This document shows positions 49,355 to 56,809 of a stretch of DNA of 64,000 bases, piece by piece. The notes beneath the pieces are model-generated. The model was not told where the DNA came from, did no database searches, and saw only the letters and a list, made by a program, of their open reading frames with translations. The DNA lies in IMG/VR virus record IMGVR_UViG_3300042430_001163, positions 1-64,000 of that record; one strand, 5' to 3'. Source of the DNA: a virus. Position 1 is the stretch's first letter, and every line of letters starts with the position of its first letter. The position numbers and the translations under genes were made by a program.

Positions 49355-49470
49355 CCGCAAGCGGGAGCACCGACCATGCCGGTTCCCACTTGCGCTATTT
49401 CCTCCTTATCAAATGATCCTACATTTCTTGGATTTTCATAATGATCCAGTACAGCAGCCGAATATGCCAT
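49351..49470 (-). pseudogene. iscU: IscU scaffold, N-terminal ORF of a split gene
   Basis: 39 residues, MAYSAAVLDHYENPRNVGSF onward, ending GTGMVGAPACG then TAA. It carries the first cluster ligand (Cys38, IscU Cys37). The ATG at 49470 has GGAG in the end of the HNH gene (49472 stop) just upstream, so it is translated as part of that operon. Normal IscU is about 128 residues in one chain. Confidence 0.8.
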
Positions 49471-49471
49471 T

Positions 49472-50035
49472 TTAATCTCCTATAATACTAGTTACAACAT
49501 TGATGGGCTGATAACTATCCCATTTTTTACGATTATCTTCACCTAAAATATATCTCAAGTTTTTCATTCCACCAATAATACTAGGATCTATTTTCAAATC
49601 AAATCCTTGTTTGAATGGGATAATATGATCAAGTTGAAATTGATCTTTTCTTTTCCCAGTATTTTCCGGAATCAATCCTTCTTTTTTCATTTTATACCAT
49701 GATCTATAAGTTGCTTTCTTACATTCTCTTTTATATAATATGAATTCATCTTCAATCGGTTTTTTTGGTCTAGAATTATTTACCTTTCCATCTTTGTTTG
49801 GGTTATTAATGATCATTCTTTGTCTAGCAATTTCATTTGGTATACCCTTATTCCAACCCCAACCCAATTTAAATCCTTCTAAATTCATTTTTGACTTTTG
49901 TTCATCAGTCATTTTCAGACCTTTATTCCAAGCCGGCATTCCTGCATTAATAGCACCCTTACAATCAGACGAGCAATACTGTTTGAACCATGGACGAATT
50001 TCAAACTCTTTATTACATGTCAGACAAGTTGCCAT
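49472..50035 (-). CDS. HNH endonuclease with NUMOD3-like motifs (homing type)
   Basis: 187 residues. N-terminal Cys zinc-like finger (ATCLTCNKEFEI, YCSSDCKGA), then NUMOD3-like repeats (MPAWNKGLKMTDEQ, WGWNKGIPNEIA), and a C-terminal HNH fold (FQLDHIIPFKQGFDLKIDP, then NLRYILGEDNRKKWDSY). This is the build of free-standing phage homing endonucleases. It sits 1 nt upstream of the interrupted iscU, which suggests iscU was or is its target. Confidence 0.85.
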   Translation of the reverse strand: MATCLTCNKEFEIRPWFKQYCSSDCKGAINAGMPAWNKGLKMTDEQKSKMNLEGFKLGWGWNKGIPNEIARQRMIINNPNKDGKVNNSRPKKPIEDEFILYKRECKKATYRSWYKMKKEGLIPENTGKRKDQFQLDHIIPFKQGFDLKIDPSIIGGMKNLRYILGEDNRKKWDSYQPINVVTSIIGD

Positions 50036-50613
50036 TATTTTATCTCTTTAAGTTTATCTTTAATTATATTTATAGTAATTGGACTAAGAACCACTTCATA
50101 ATGATTAATGTCAACTTCAATTAAATTCATATCTGTTCTATATTTCATACTCTTAACTGTCACAACACCATCATTTTCACTGATAATCCATGGACTATTA
50201 CCACTAGTAGTGACAATGTTTGTCCATGGATGTTTAATATCAATCTTACGAGCACGTGACATTGGTTCACTTAATGGGCCAATATCTCTTAGTAATCTAT
50301 TAAATGGTAGAAAATATTTGGCAAAGTCAGCACTTTCTGCCCCACCGTAGGGTGTACTAATTGTACAAGCACCTAATACTTTATCACCAAGATATTCACT
50401 TAAATGTAAGGCATATATTCCACCAAGACTATGACAAACAAAAAAGATATCATTGAAATCTTTTAATTGATCTTTCATTGATTCTAAGTTATTATGAAAT
50501 CCATGATTACTGTCATATTCAATCATATATTCATCTTTATGTTTAAGATGTTCTCTAATATAATTGAAACTTTCACCTGTGGCACTGGCACCATGAATAT
50601 ATACTATTATCAT
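50035..50613 (-). CDS. Alpha/beta hydrolase (lipase-like)
   Basis: 192 residues from the ATG at 50613. IVYIHGASATGESFNYI (oxyanion region) and the nucleophile elbow FVCHSLGGIYALHL (G-x-S-x-G with Cys-His-Ser) are clear; the His near the C-terminus (DINHYEVV) could complete the triad. Substrate unknown (lipid, ester or peptidoglycan-linked). It lies between HNH/iscU and the bS21 gene. Confidence 0.8.
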   Translation of the reverse strand: MIIVYIHGASATGESFNYIREHLKHKDEYMIEYDSNHGFHNNLESMKDQLKDFNDIFFVCHSLGGIYALHLSEYLGDKVLGACTISTPYGGAESADFAKYFLPFNRLLRDIGPLSEPMSRARKIDIKHPWTNIVTTSGNSPWIISENDGVVTVKSMKYRTDMNLIEVDINHYEVVLSPITINIIKDKLKEIK

Positions 50614-50614
50614 T

Positions 50615-50824
50615 TTAGTACATTTTTTTAGGTAATTCTTGACTACGTAATTGTTTCTTCCAACGTGACTTAGCACGTGCTTTGGCTACTTTTCTTGTGA
50701 TAGTTGGTTTCTCATAACTTTGACGTTCACGTATTTCATCAAGTAAACCACTATCATTGATTTTCTTTTTAAATTTACGCATTGACGATTCAAACGATTG
50801 ACCATCTCTAATTATTACTTTCAT
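50615..50824 (-). CDS. rpsU: Ribosomal protein bS21
   Basis: 69 residues. The bS21 pattern is plain: [20 protein letters not shown], then RERQSYEKPTITRKVAKARA, and a basic KSRWKKQL tail, all at the expected spacing. bS21 sits near the anti-Shine-Dalgarno on the 30S subunit and is a known phage-encoded ribosomal protein; it may bias initiation to phage mRNAs. It overlaps the clpX end by 17 nt. Confidence 0.92.
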   Translation of the reverse strand: MKVIIRDGQSFESSMRKFKKKINDSGLLDEIRERQSYEKPTITRKVAKARAKSRWKKQLRSQELPKKMY

Positions 50825-52028
50825 TTGTATTCTCTATTAATATTCTTGGTTCATCTACTAAATCTCTAGTGATATTTATCGCCTTGATATTGTTCTTTAT
50901 ATAGGATTGAACATCATACATATGAGGCAATAATACTCGTTCTACTTCACTATGAAGTCCTCTTGCACCAGTTTTTAATTTAAGACAATTTTCTGCTATT
51001 TGATCAATAGATTCACATGTAAATGTTAAAGCAATGTCATCAAGACTTAATAAATATTCATATTGTTGAATATAATTATTCTTAACATTAGTCATGATTC
51101 TAATCAATTGTTCTTTATTTAATTCACTAATATTAACCAAACTAGTAAAACGTCCAGTAAATTCTGGTATCATTCCAAATTTAGTTAAATCATCCGGAAT
51201 AATCTTTTCTAAATAATCAATATCTTCTTTTAATTTTAGTTTAGATGAAAATCCAATACTATTACCATCCATTCGTTTTGATACTATTTCATTTAAACCA
51301 ACATAAGCACCACCAGCGATAAACAGTATATTTGTTGTATCAATTTCTATCATTTCTTGACCTGGATGTTTACGTTTGCCACTTTGAGATACACGACATA
51401 CAGTTCCTTCTACCAATTTAAGTAAAGCTTGTTGTACACCTTCACCCGATACATCGCGAGTAATACTGGCACTTTCTGAACGTCTGGCAATTTTATCAAT
51501 TTCATCAATGAAAATAATACCACGTTGAGCACGTTCAATATCACCATCCGCCGCAGCCAATAATCTACTAATCATACTTTCAACATCATCACCAACATAA
51601 CCAGCTTCAGTTAAACTAGTGGCATCTGCAATGATAAATGGAACATCTAGATATTTGGCTACAGTTTTGGCCAATAAAGTTTTACCACTACCAGTGGGAC
51701 CAACGATTAAGACATTACTTTTTTGAAGTACAATGTTTTCATCTTTGTTATTAATTCGTTTATAGTGATTACTAACAGCTACACTTAATATTTTCTTGGC
51801 ACGTTCTTGTCCAATAATATATTGATCCAGAAAATTTTTGATATCATCTGGATATAGTTTAGTTGGTTCATGATCTATCGATTGATCATCAGTTGATGAA
51901 TCATTTGTTAATAACTCCGTACAAAGTTCAATACAATCATTACAGATTGCTGAACTTTCGCCTACGATAAGTTTTTTAACTAAGTTTTTATGTTTTCCGC
52001 AAAAGGAACAGTGAAGAATGTTGCTCAT
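50808..52028 (-). CDS. clpX: ATP-dependent Clp protease ATP-binding subunit ClpX
   Basis: 406 residues. N-terminal C4 zinc finger (Cys7, Cys10, Cys29, Cys32), Walker A GPTGSGKT at about 110-117, pore loop GYVGDD at 143-148, Walker B IIFIDEID at 171-178, and the ClpP-docking IGF loop (NSIGFSSK). C-terminal small domain with [15 protein letters not shown]. Complete, so it should pair with the ClpP proteins of this cluster or with host ClpP. Phage genomes with a full ClpX are uncommon as far as I know. Confidence 0.95.
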   Translation of the reverse strand: MSNILHCSFCGKHKNLVKKLIVGESSAICNDCIELCTELLTNDSSTDDQSIDHEPTKLYPDDIKNFLDQYIIGQERAKKILSVAVSNHYKRINNKDENIVLQKSNVLIVGPTGSGKTLLAKTVAKYLDVPFIIADATSLTEAGYVGDDVESMISRLLAAADGDIERAQRGIIFIDEIDKIARRSESASITRDVSGEGVQQALLKLVEGTVCRVSQSGKRKHPGQEMIEIDTTNILFIAGGAYVGLNEIVSKRMDGNSIGFSSKLKLKEDIDYLEKIIPDDLTKFGMIPEFTGRFTSLVNISELNKEQLIRIMTNVKNNYIQQYEYLLSLDDIALTFTCESIDQIAENCLKLKTGARGLHSEVERVLLPHMYDVQSYIKNNIKAINITRDLVDEPRILIENTNESNN

Positions 52029-52070
52029 ATAATATACTTATCTTTTCTCTCATGTTATGCCAACATTTTA

Positions 52071-53222
52071 TTAAACAAAACTGGCTTTAGTGCCCAACAA
52101 ATTATCCATAGGGCAATTTTCTAATGTAGGAGTTAATCTAATATCACTGATTCTACCAATGTAGTTTGCTACTGATTGACTAGTAATATTTATGGCTAAT
52201 GTATATTGAAGTTTTTTACGAGCATTGATTATGCCAGTATAATTATATCCAAATGTAACTAGATTAGGTTGTGCCTGTGGATTATTAAATGGCGCACTAG
52301 TACAGGCAAAGTTTGACCAATTTCCAGATTGTACTCTAACTTGAATTAATAAATTCATAGGAGCACCCAATCTATTCTGAATAGCACCATAACTTACCAG
52401 ATCACTAAATTGGTAATATTTTGTTTGATTGGCACCAAAGAAAAATGAATGAGATTCTGATAAAACCGACACTTGCGCCATTCCGCTATCTGTTGGTCTT
52501 TGATCAATAGGATTAAGTCTTGGTACTTTTCCCACAGTTTTAAATACTTCTTGTAATGAATCTAAATATCCCTGATTCATACCGGCTATAAAATCAATTT
52601 CAATTCTGCCATTTCTATAGTTATTAACCATTGATCTACTGCCATCAATTTCTAAATTAAAGGCTCTACTAGGATAATCTTGTAAGACAGAATTTAAAAT
52701 CTTATCTTCATCTTGTTTACTTTCTTGAAATGTAACAATACGATCAATGTGTTTTTCACCATCTAATTGATTGGTTGCACTAGAACTACCCAAAGCACGA
52801 TTGGCAATTTTATTGGAACTAACTGTAACATCAATTTCCAAAATGAATTCACCATTTCCGTTTTGTTCTCTAGAAATGATTTTATGATCTTTGACATAAC
52901 AACTACTATAATTAGTTACATTATCTCTGGTCAATTGTTGATTATTACTTTCCAATTCACTAGAGATAACACTACCAAATGCCTTGTTACAGGCTTCTTT
53001 AAATGCCAATTTTGTGGCAAGTTGTTGATCATAATCAGTAACACGAATTTTAACCAAATATTCTGGTACTTGATTACCTATTACTTCAACGAAAAACTTA
53101 GTAATACTAATCACTGACATAATAGGACTGACTGGCGCAATAATAGATGAACTAATTCCTTGACTATTAGATATGGAACAAACGCTTGTTAGTATTAGAG
53201 CCGAGATCAGTTTTAATTTCAT
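52071..53222 (-). CDS. Exported protein of unknown function
   Basis: 383 residues with a signal peptide (MKLKLISALILTSVCSISNS). The mature part begins with hydrophobic stretches then VEVIGNQVPEYLVKIRVTD and Cys residues that could pair (ACNKAF, SSCYVKDH). Predicted beta-rich. It pairs with the lipoprotein gene just upstream (2 nt gap), so a two-part envelope complex is plausible. Not recognised. Confidence 0.7.
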   Translation of the reverse strand: MKLKLISALILTSVCSISNSQGISSSIIAPVSPIMSVISITKFFVEVIGNQVPEYLVKIRVTDYDQQLATKLAFKEACNKAFGSVISSELESNNQQLTRDNVTNYSSCYVKDHKIISREQNGNGEFILEIDVTVSSNKIANRALGSSSATNQLDGEKHIDRIVTFQESKQDEDKILNSVLQDYPSRAFNLEIDGSRSMVNNYRNGRIEIDFIAGMNQGYLDSLQEVFKTVGKVPRLNPIDQRPTDSGMAQVSVLSESHSFFFGANQTKYYQFSDLVSYGAIQNRLGAPMNLLIQVRVQSGNWSNFACTSAPFNNPQAQPNLVTFGYNYTGIINARKKLQYTLAINITSQSVANYIGRISDIRLTPTLENCPMDNLLGTKASFV

Positions 53223-53224
53223 GA

Positions 53225-53878
53225 TTATCTCATCATTGATTTGCGAACATCTAAGATACCCTTTTCATTTTTCTTATCCCAACGAAAAACTACTTTGACA
53301 TTACGTCCATTACCAATCATTTCATTATCAACCATACGTAATCCACCCAAAATACCACGACTACTAGTACGAATATTTTGTTGTAAACGACTAGAAATAG
53401 CCAATGCATCTTGACGAACTGCCTGATTAATTTGGCCGGTAGTTTCGGTATCAGAGGTTGATACTGCACCAGTATTATTGGCAATGTTATTGGATTTATT
53501 ATCAGTTGCTTTTTCTAAATTTTTACTGATAATTTCAACGCTGGTGGAACTAGTAATACTTTCTTTGTTGATAAAGTCATTGAGTTTGCGCTTGGCATCT
53601 AACTCAGCAACTTTATAACTTGATTCAATGGCACTGGCACTATTACCCCAAACAGGAGCATAACCAGTTACTTCAATGGCTTCAATTCCGCCACTGAACA
53701 TACCATAGATAATTTTGATACCGTCTCGTTTAAAGTCCTCAGTTGCACGTTGTTCACTGATAGCAGTTTGTTGACCAGGATTTACTTGACCACTGGGATT
53801 GCTTTGACTTTGATAATTGGGACTAGAACATCCGGCAAGTGCCATTACACTAACCAGAGTGATAAGTTTGAAATTCAT
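53225..53878 (-). CDS. Outer-membrane-type lipoprotein (LPP20-like)
   Basis: 217 residues with a lipobox (VMALAGC, Cys16) after a short signal. The body contains EAIEVTGYAPVWGNSASAIE and an ELDAKRKLNDFI helix, the pattern of LPP20-type lipoproteins. Likely in the periplasmic face of the envelope; may protect from superinfection or support lysis, which is inference. Confidence 0.75.
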   Translation of the reverse strand: MNFKLITLVSVMALAGCSSPNYQSQSNPSGQVNPGQQTAISEQRATEDFKRDGIKIIYGMFSGGIEAIEVTGYAPVWGNSASAIESSYKVAELDAKRKLNDFINKESITSSTSVEIISKNLEKATDNKSNNIANNTGAVSTSDTETTGQINQAVRQDALAISSRLQQNIRTSSRGILGGLRMVDNEMIGNGRNVKVVFRWDKKNEKGILDVRKSMMR

Positions 53879-53898
53879 TTGTAACTCCGAATAGAGTA

Positions 53899-53925
53899 AC
53901 TGACGGCAGAATATCCACCGTCAGT
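53899..53925 (-). repeat. Intergenic hairpin ACTGACGG/CCGTCAGT
   Basis: 8-bp perfect stem with an 11-nt loop between the 53944 gene and the lipoprotein gene. No T-run, so a processing or weak termination site. Confidence 0.5.
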
Positions 53926-53943
53926 ATACTAGATCATGACCGA

Positions 53944-54384
53944 TTATTCGGTTGTTTGATCAACTGCGGCGAGAACATCATCAGCGGAAACTTTACGCTT
54001 ACGTGACTTGATACTGTCAAGTGATAATGCCTGTTTCTTGGTGGCTTTTACTTTGACTTCTTTTTTGACACGAGGTGCTTTTGGTTCACGGGTATCAATT
54101 TGATCCTGAATCAACGCTTGATCACTTGGGTCTTTAAACTCAGGTGCGGCCAGAGCAAACTTAAGTGCTTCTAATCGTAACATTGGTTCTGGGAGACTAA
54201 TAAAATCTGTACGTTTTTCAATGAGTTTAACACCCTTTGATTTTACATAAGATTTTGATTGAGCCGATTTGATACGACTAGTTAGATCAACACCGCATCG
54301 AACCTTTTCAACCACTTTTGAACCATCTGGGGTTTCGTGTTTAGTAATGCCGACACAAGTCCATAGAGTATCACGTTTTGCCAT
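53944..54384 (-). CDS. Basic hypothetical protein under a structured leader
   Basis: 146 residues; N-terminal beta-rich part with Cys residues (LWTCVGITKHET, VRCGVDLTSRI), C-terminal Lys/Val/Ala-rich tail (KKEVKVKATKKQALSLDSIK). Possibly DNA- or RNA-binding. Its transcript begins with a pseudoknot/terminator leader (54408-54505), so expression looks regulated after initiation. Not recognised. Confidence 0.65.
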   Translation of the reverse strand: MAKRDTLWTCVGITKHETPDGSKVVEKVRCGVDLTSRIKSAQSKSYVKSKGVKLIEKRTDFISLPEPMLRLEALKFALAAPEFKDPSDQALIQDQIDTREPKAPRVKKEVKVKATKKQALSLDSIKSRKRKVSADDVLAAVDQTTE

Positions 54385-54407
54385 TTTTAAAACTCCTAAA
54401 ATATAAT

Positions 54408-54459
54408 AAAAAATTCCCGGAACTTGTGTAAGACATTCGTAAATCCGGGAAGTTTACGA
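54408..54459 (-). promoter_or_regulatory. Leader with terminator hairpin and overlapping stem (possible pseudoknot)
   Basis: Minus strand RNA: stem 1 UCGUAAA (54459-54453) / UUUACGA (54443-54437), stem 2 UUCCCGGA (54451-54444) / UCCGGGAA (54421-54414), then U6 (54413-54408). The 5' arm of stem 2 is the loop of stem 1, so both together form an H-type pseudoknot; stem 2 plus U6 alone is a terminator. Located between promoter and gene. Confidence 0.65.
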
Positions 54460-54476
54460 GGTCCCATTGAAACTCT

Positions 54477-54505
54477 AGTATATCACTAAACGGATTTAGT
54501 GTCAA
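54477..54505 (-). promoter_or_regulatory. Sigma70-like promoter
   Basis: Minus strand TTGACA at 54505-54500, 17-nt spacer (with a palindromic TAAATCCGTTTA), TATACT at 54482-54477; overlaps the end of the 54502 gene. Confidence 0.75.
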
Positions 54506-54699
54506 GTGATTTCATTATCGGCTTTATCCGAATTTGTAATTATTTGTAATTCGGTATTAATGAATTTCATATTGGATTCAAATTCCAATTCTTCTAATTC
54601 AAAAGCCGACATTGTATATTCAATGGGAACACTTTCATGATAAACTTTAAGTGTTTTGGCATCTATCAATGACTGATATAATTCTTTAACTCTACCCAT
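54502..54699 (-). CDS. Small acidic protein
   Basis: 65 residues, helical and acidic (SAFELEELEFESNMKF). Not recognised. First of a run of small genes reaching to 58.5 kb, read in the minus direction. Confidence 0.65.
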   Translation of the reverse strand: MGRVKELYQSLIDAKTLKVYHESVPIEYTMSAFELEELEFESNMKFINTELQIITNSDKADNEIT

Positions 54700-54708
54700 T
54701 ATAATTCT

Positions 54709-54936
54709 TTAAAATTTTGACAAAAGTAAATTTACACTCACAAAATCTTCTGATTTCATAAGACTTGTGGCTACATCTATAAATTCATAGATCATTAATT
54801 GACGTAATACGATTACTGCATTTAGATCGGTCTCATTAAGACCAGCCATCCAAATATCCAAATCGTCTTTGTTTTGAATTGACCACATCTTGTCAAGAAG
54901 TTTAACTTGATGTGGTTTGAGATTTTCTATATTCAT
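54709..54936 (-). CDS. Conserved small phage protein
   Basis: 75 residues: LKPHQVKLLDKMWSIQNKDD then a helical LRQLMIYEFID segment, a pattern repeated in many T4-like phages. ATGA overlap with the next gene upstream. Function unknown. Confidence 0.7.
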   Translation of the reverse strand: MNIENLKPHQVKLLDKMWSIQNKDDLDIWMAGLNETDLNAVIVLRQLMIYEFIDVATSLMKSEDFVSVNLLLSKF

Positions 54937-55196
54937 AGATCGAATTCACAGCCTACATTTTGAGCTTCATACAAAGCATCCATAATGTGACAATAAAAAG
55001 TATCAGTATCCAATTCCTCATAGGGACTGGTATTAGTAATAGCTGGGATATCCAACTCATTATCACCGAAAAAAGCCAAGTGATAATTTTTGATACAGTC
55101 ATCCTGAACATCGCGATAGATACGATATTCAAAACCGTTAATGGTGAAAATCAGATCACTGCCAGATTTGCCAAATTTAATCATTTTATCTCTCAT
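54933..55196 (-). CDS. Hypothetical protein
   Basis: 87 residues from the ATG at 55196, which overlaps the upstream stop as ATGA; a further ATG two codons earlier is possible. Beta-rich N-terminal half (DLIFTINGFEYRIYRDV). Not recognised. Confidence 0.65.
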   Translation of the reverse strand: MRDKMIKFGKSGSDLIFTINGFEYRIYRDVQDDCIKNYHLAFFGDNELDIPAITNTSPYEELDTDTFYCHIMDALYEAQNVGCEFDL

Positions 55197-55408
55197 TGAC
55201 ATTTATTTAATTGAACATCAAAAGAATGACGTTTCATTTTTTCGTCATACAATGTAACAGTAGAACCGAAACCATCTGATTTACCCATCTGATCAAGAAC
55301 AAAATACATAGCGGTATTTTGTAGAGAAAAATCAGAGACCACTTGCTTTTTAATAGCGGCACGAGTGGTATAAAAACATACGCCGTTTACGATGACTCTA
55401 ATTTTCAT
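55193..55408 (-). CDS. Conserved small phage protein
   Basis: 71 residues: VNGVCFYTTRAAIKKQV, FVLDQMGKSDGFGSTVTLYD, a block I have seen in several phage groups without a function. Beta-alpha-beta. Confidence 0.75.
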   Translation of the reverse strand: MKIRVIVNGVCFYTTRAAIKKQVVSDFSLQNTAMYFVLDQMGKSDGFGSTVTLYDEKMKRHSFDVQLNKCQ

Positions 55409-55410
55409 AA

Positions 55411-55485
55411 TTATTCCAATTCGGCTGCAGAAGGGACATAAACATAATCGTCCTCATATTCATCAAAAACCCAATAACCAGTCAT
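55411..55485 (-). CDS. Micro-ORF, acidic peptide
   Basis: 24 residues (MTGYWVFDEYEDDYVYVPSA then AELE). AAAGGAAT ribosome binding site and fitting gaps to both neighbours argue for a real gene; otherwise unsupported. Confidence 0.4.
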   Translation of the reverse strand: MTGYWVFDEYEDDYVYVPSAAELE

Positions 55486-55487
55486 AA

Positions 55488-55697
55488 TTATTCCTTTATT
55501 TTTACTGAATTTTTATTAAACAACATGCCGAACAGAAAGTTAATACCCCAAGCCTGAAGCCAAGTAATTTCTTTAACACCCGTAACGGCATCAACCAAAC
55601 ATCCATTCCACAACATCATCACTGGCCACGCCAACATAACGCTGACAGCAACAAATACTGCCAATGCAAAAATAACTGATCCCCAATCTTTTTTCAT
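55488..55697 (-). CDS. Small membrane protein
   Basis: 69 residues with two hydrophobic segments (VIFALAVFVAVSVMLAWPVM and WLQAWGINFLFGMLF). Unknown function; topology is compatible with a holin-like or other inner-membrane protein, but nothing decides. Confidence 0.7.
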   Translation of the reverse strand: MKKDWGSVIFALAVFVAVSVMLAWPVMMLWNGCLVDAVTGVKEITWLQAWGINFLFGMLFNKNSVKIKE

Positions 55698-55706
55698 TTC
55701 AAATCC

Positions 55707-55913
55707 TTAGGCTGTAAAATCGTAAGCGTACTCGCCGAACATAGCGACACTAACTTGGACTCGTTGATTGTAGTCTTTGAACAATACAGAAAACACACGG
55801 CGAGCATCTTTTTCTTCGGCACGTACAAACAGAGTACCGTTAACAAAATACGCTTGACGATCTTGTTTAAGTACTTTGGCAACTTTGTCTAAAACAATCT
55901 TTTCAAAACCCAT
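55707..55913 (-). CDS. Small hypothetical protein
   Basis: 68 residues, beta-rich, basic N-terminus (KIVLDKVAKVLKQDRQAYF). Own promoter at 55945. Not recognised. Confidence 0.65.
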   Translation of the reverse strand: MGFEKIVLDKVAKVLKQDRQAYFVNGTLFVRAEEKDARRVFSVLFKDYNQRVQVSVAMFGEYAYDFTA

Positions 55914-55944
55914 TTACTTCTCCGTTTTCTCAGTGTATGTGTAT

Positions 55945-55973
55945 ATTATATCAGCTTTTGGATTTATCGTCAA
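55945..55973 (-). promoter_or_regulatory. Sigma70-like promoter
   Basis: Minus strand TTGACG at 55973-55968, 17-nt spacer, TATAAT at 55950-55945. Confidence 0.8.
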
Positions 55974-56109
55974 GGTCTTTTTTCTCATCGTTGTATCGGC
56001 GCAACAACTCGTTCATTGACATTTCTTCGTGTTTTACGACACAATCATGCTGTTGAAAAGTAAAGGAATTCTTGAAATTGATCTGACATTGTTTACATTT
56101 GATTTTCAT
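55951..56109 (-). CDS. Small zinc-finger-like protein
   Basis: 52 residues from the ATG at 56109. Cys-x2-Cys (KCKQCQ) with a later HDC ... H arrangement (FQQHDCVVKH) fits a single C2H2-like finger, followed by an acidic/basic helix. The gene ends inside the next promoter. May bind DNA or a host factor. Confidence 0.65.
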   Translation of the reverse strand: MKIKCKQCQINFKNSFTFQQHDCVVKHEEMSMNELLRRYNDEKKDLDDKSKS

Positions 56110-56140
56110 GTTTAATCCCCTTTTCTCAGCGTATATGAAT

Positions 56141-56169
56141 ATTATAACATTATCTGTATTTATTGTCAA
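56141..56169 (-). promoter_or_regulatory. Sigma70-like promoter (cassette copy)
   Basis: Minus strand TTGACA at 56169-56164, 17-nt spacer, TATAAT at 56146-56141. Lies just downstream of the 56177 terminator. Confidence 0.85.
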
Positions 56170-56171
56170 GC

Positions 56172-56194
56172 AAAAGTGTTGTTTTTATACAACA
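56172..56194 (-). terminator. Terminator of repeated cassette
   Basis: Minus strand TGTTGT / ACAACA stem with ATAAAA loop followed by C and TTTT, the same hairpin as at 14749 and 15074. Confidence 0.7.
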
Positions 56195-56379
56195 TATCTA
56201 TGACGAGGGATATATTTGGCACCCTTTGGGGCTCTATCTGTCCCACGAGTAAATCTATCGGATTCCATTTCTTCTACAGAGGCGTATGCGATATAAACAT
56301 AATAATCTTCCATAGATTTTCTTTCAGAAATTGATAGAGATTTTTTATAGAGAGATTTACACGTTGGATCTGATTTCAT
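56185..56379 (-). CDS. Small hypothetical protein
   Basis: 64 residues; MEDYYVYIAYASVEEMESD (residue 23 on) could be an alternative start. Its stop lies within the terminator stem. Not recognised. Confidence 0.6.
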   Translation of the reverse strand: MKSDPTCKSLYKKSLSISERKSMEDYYVYIAYASVEEMESDRFTRGTDRAPKGAKYIPRHRYVV

Positions 56380-56576
56380 AGTTCAACTCCAAAACGTTCT
56401 TTAATATCCAGCACCAATAAACAATCATTAGGGTTATTGTGTTGAGTATGTTTATTAACCATATCGCAACATTCCCGAATAATCAACTGGGCGAACTTTT
56501 CTAAGAATTCTCTTTCATCCAAATAGCCGGCAGTAATACATGCCTCGCCATATATTTTATCAATTTGTTCGTTCAT
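56376..56576 (-). CDS. Small MNEQ-family protein
   Basis: 66 residues: MNEQIDKIYGEACITAGY, FAQLIIRECCDMV helix, ending KERFGVEL. Paralogue of 19246, 56573 and 60698. ATGA overlaps. Function unknown. Confidence 0.7.
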   Translation of the reverse strand: MNEQIDKIYGEACITAGYLDEREFLEKFAQLIIRECCDMVNKHTQHNNPNDCLLVLDIKERFGVEL

Positions 56577-56809
56577 TCTGTAATTCCCATACGTTCGTAA
56601 ATTTTACGTTTCTTTTCGTTAAAATCAATTATTGCTAAATCACTAACATGACAATCTTCAGTCCATAATGCATTAACACATTCTTTGACAATCAATTTGC
56701 CAAAATATTCTTGTAACGCCCATAACTCATCATAGGTTAGATTAGTCCATGTATAAGGAACAACTTTGTCTAATGATTGTCCCGCAAGTTCTTTAATTTT
56801 ATTACTCAT
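56573..56809 (-). CDS. Small MNEQ-family-like protein
   Basis: 78 residues from the ATG at 56809. LAGQSLDKVVPYTW, FGKLIVKECVNALW helix and an EKKRKIYERMGITE ending make it a diverged family member. Overlaps the upstream gene by 8 nt. Confidence 0.65.
   Translation of the reverse strand: MSNKIKELAGQSLDKVVPYTWTNLTYDELWALQEYFGKLIVKECVNALWTEDCHVSDLAIIDFNEKKRKIYERMGITE

Noticed and set aside
49074-49470. Group I intron or intein in iscU
   Set aside because: The interruption is only 7 nt, far too short for either.
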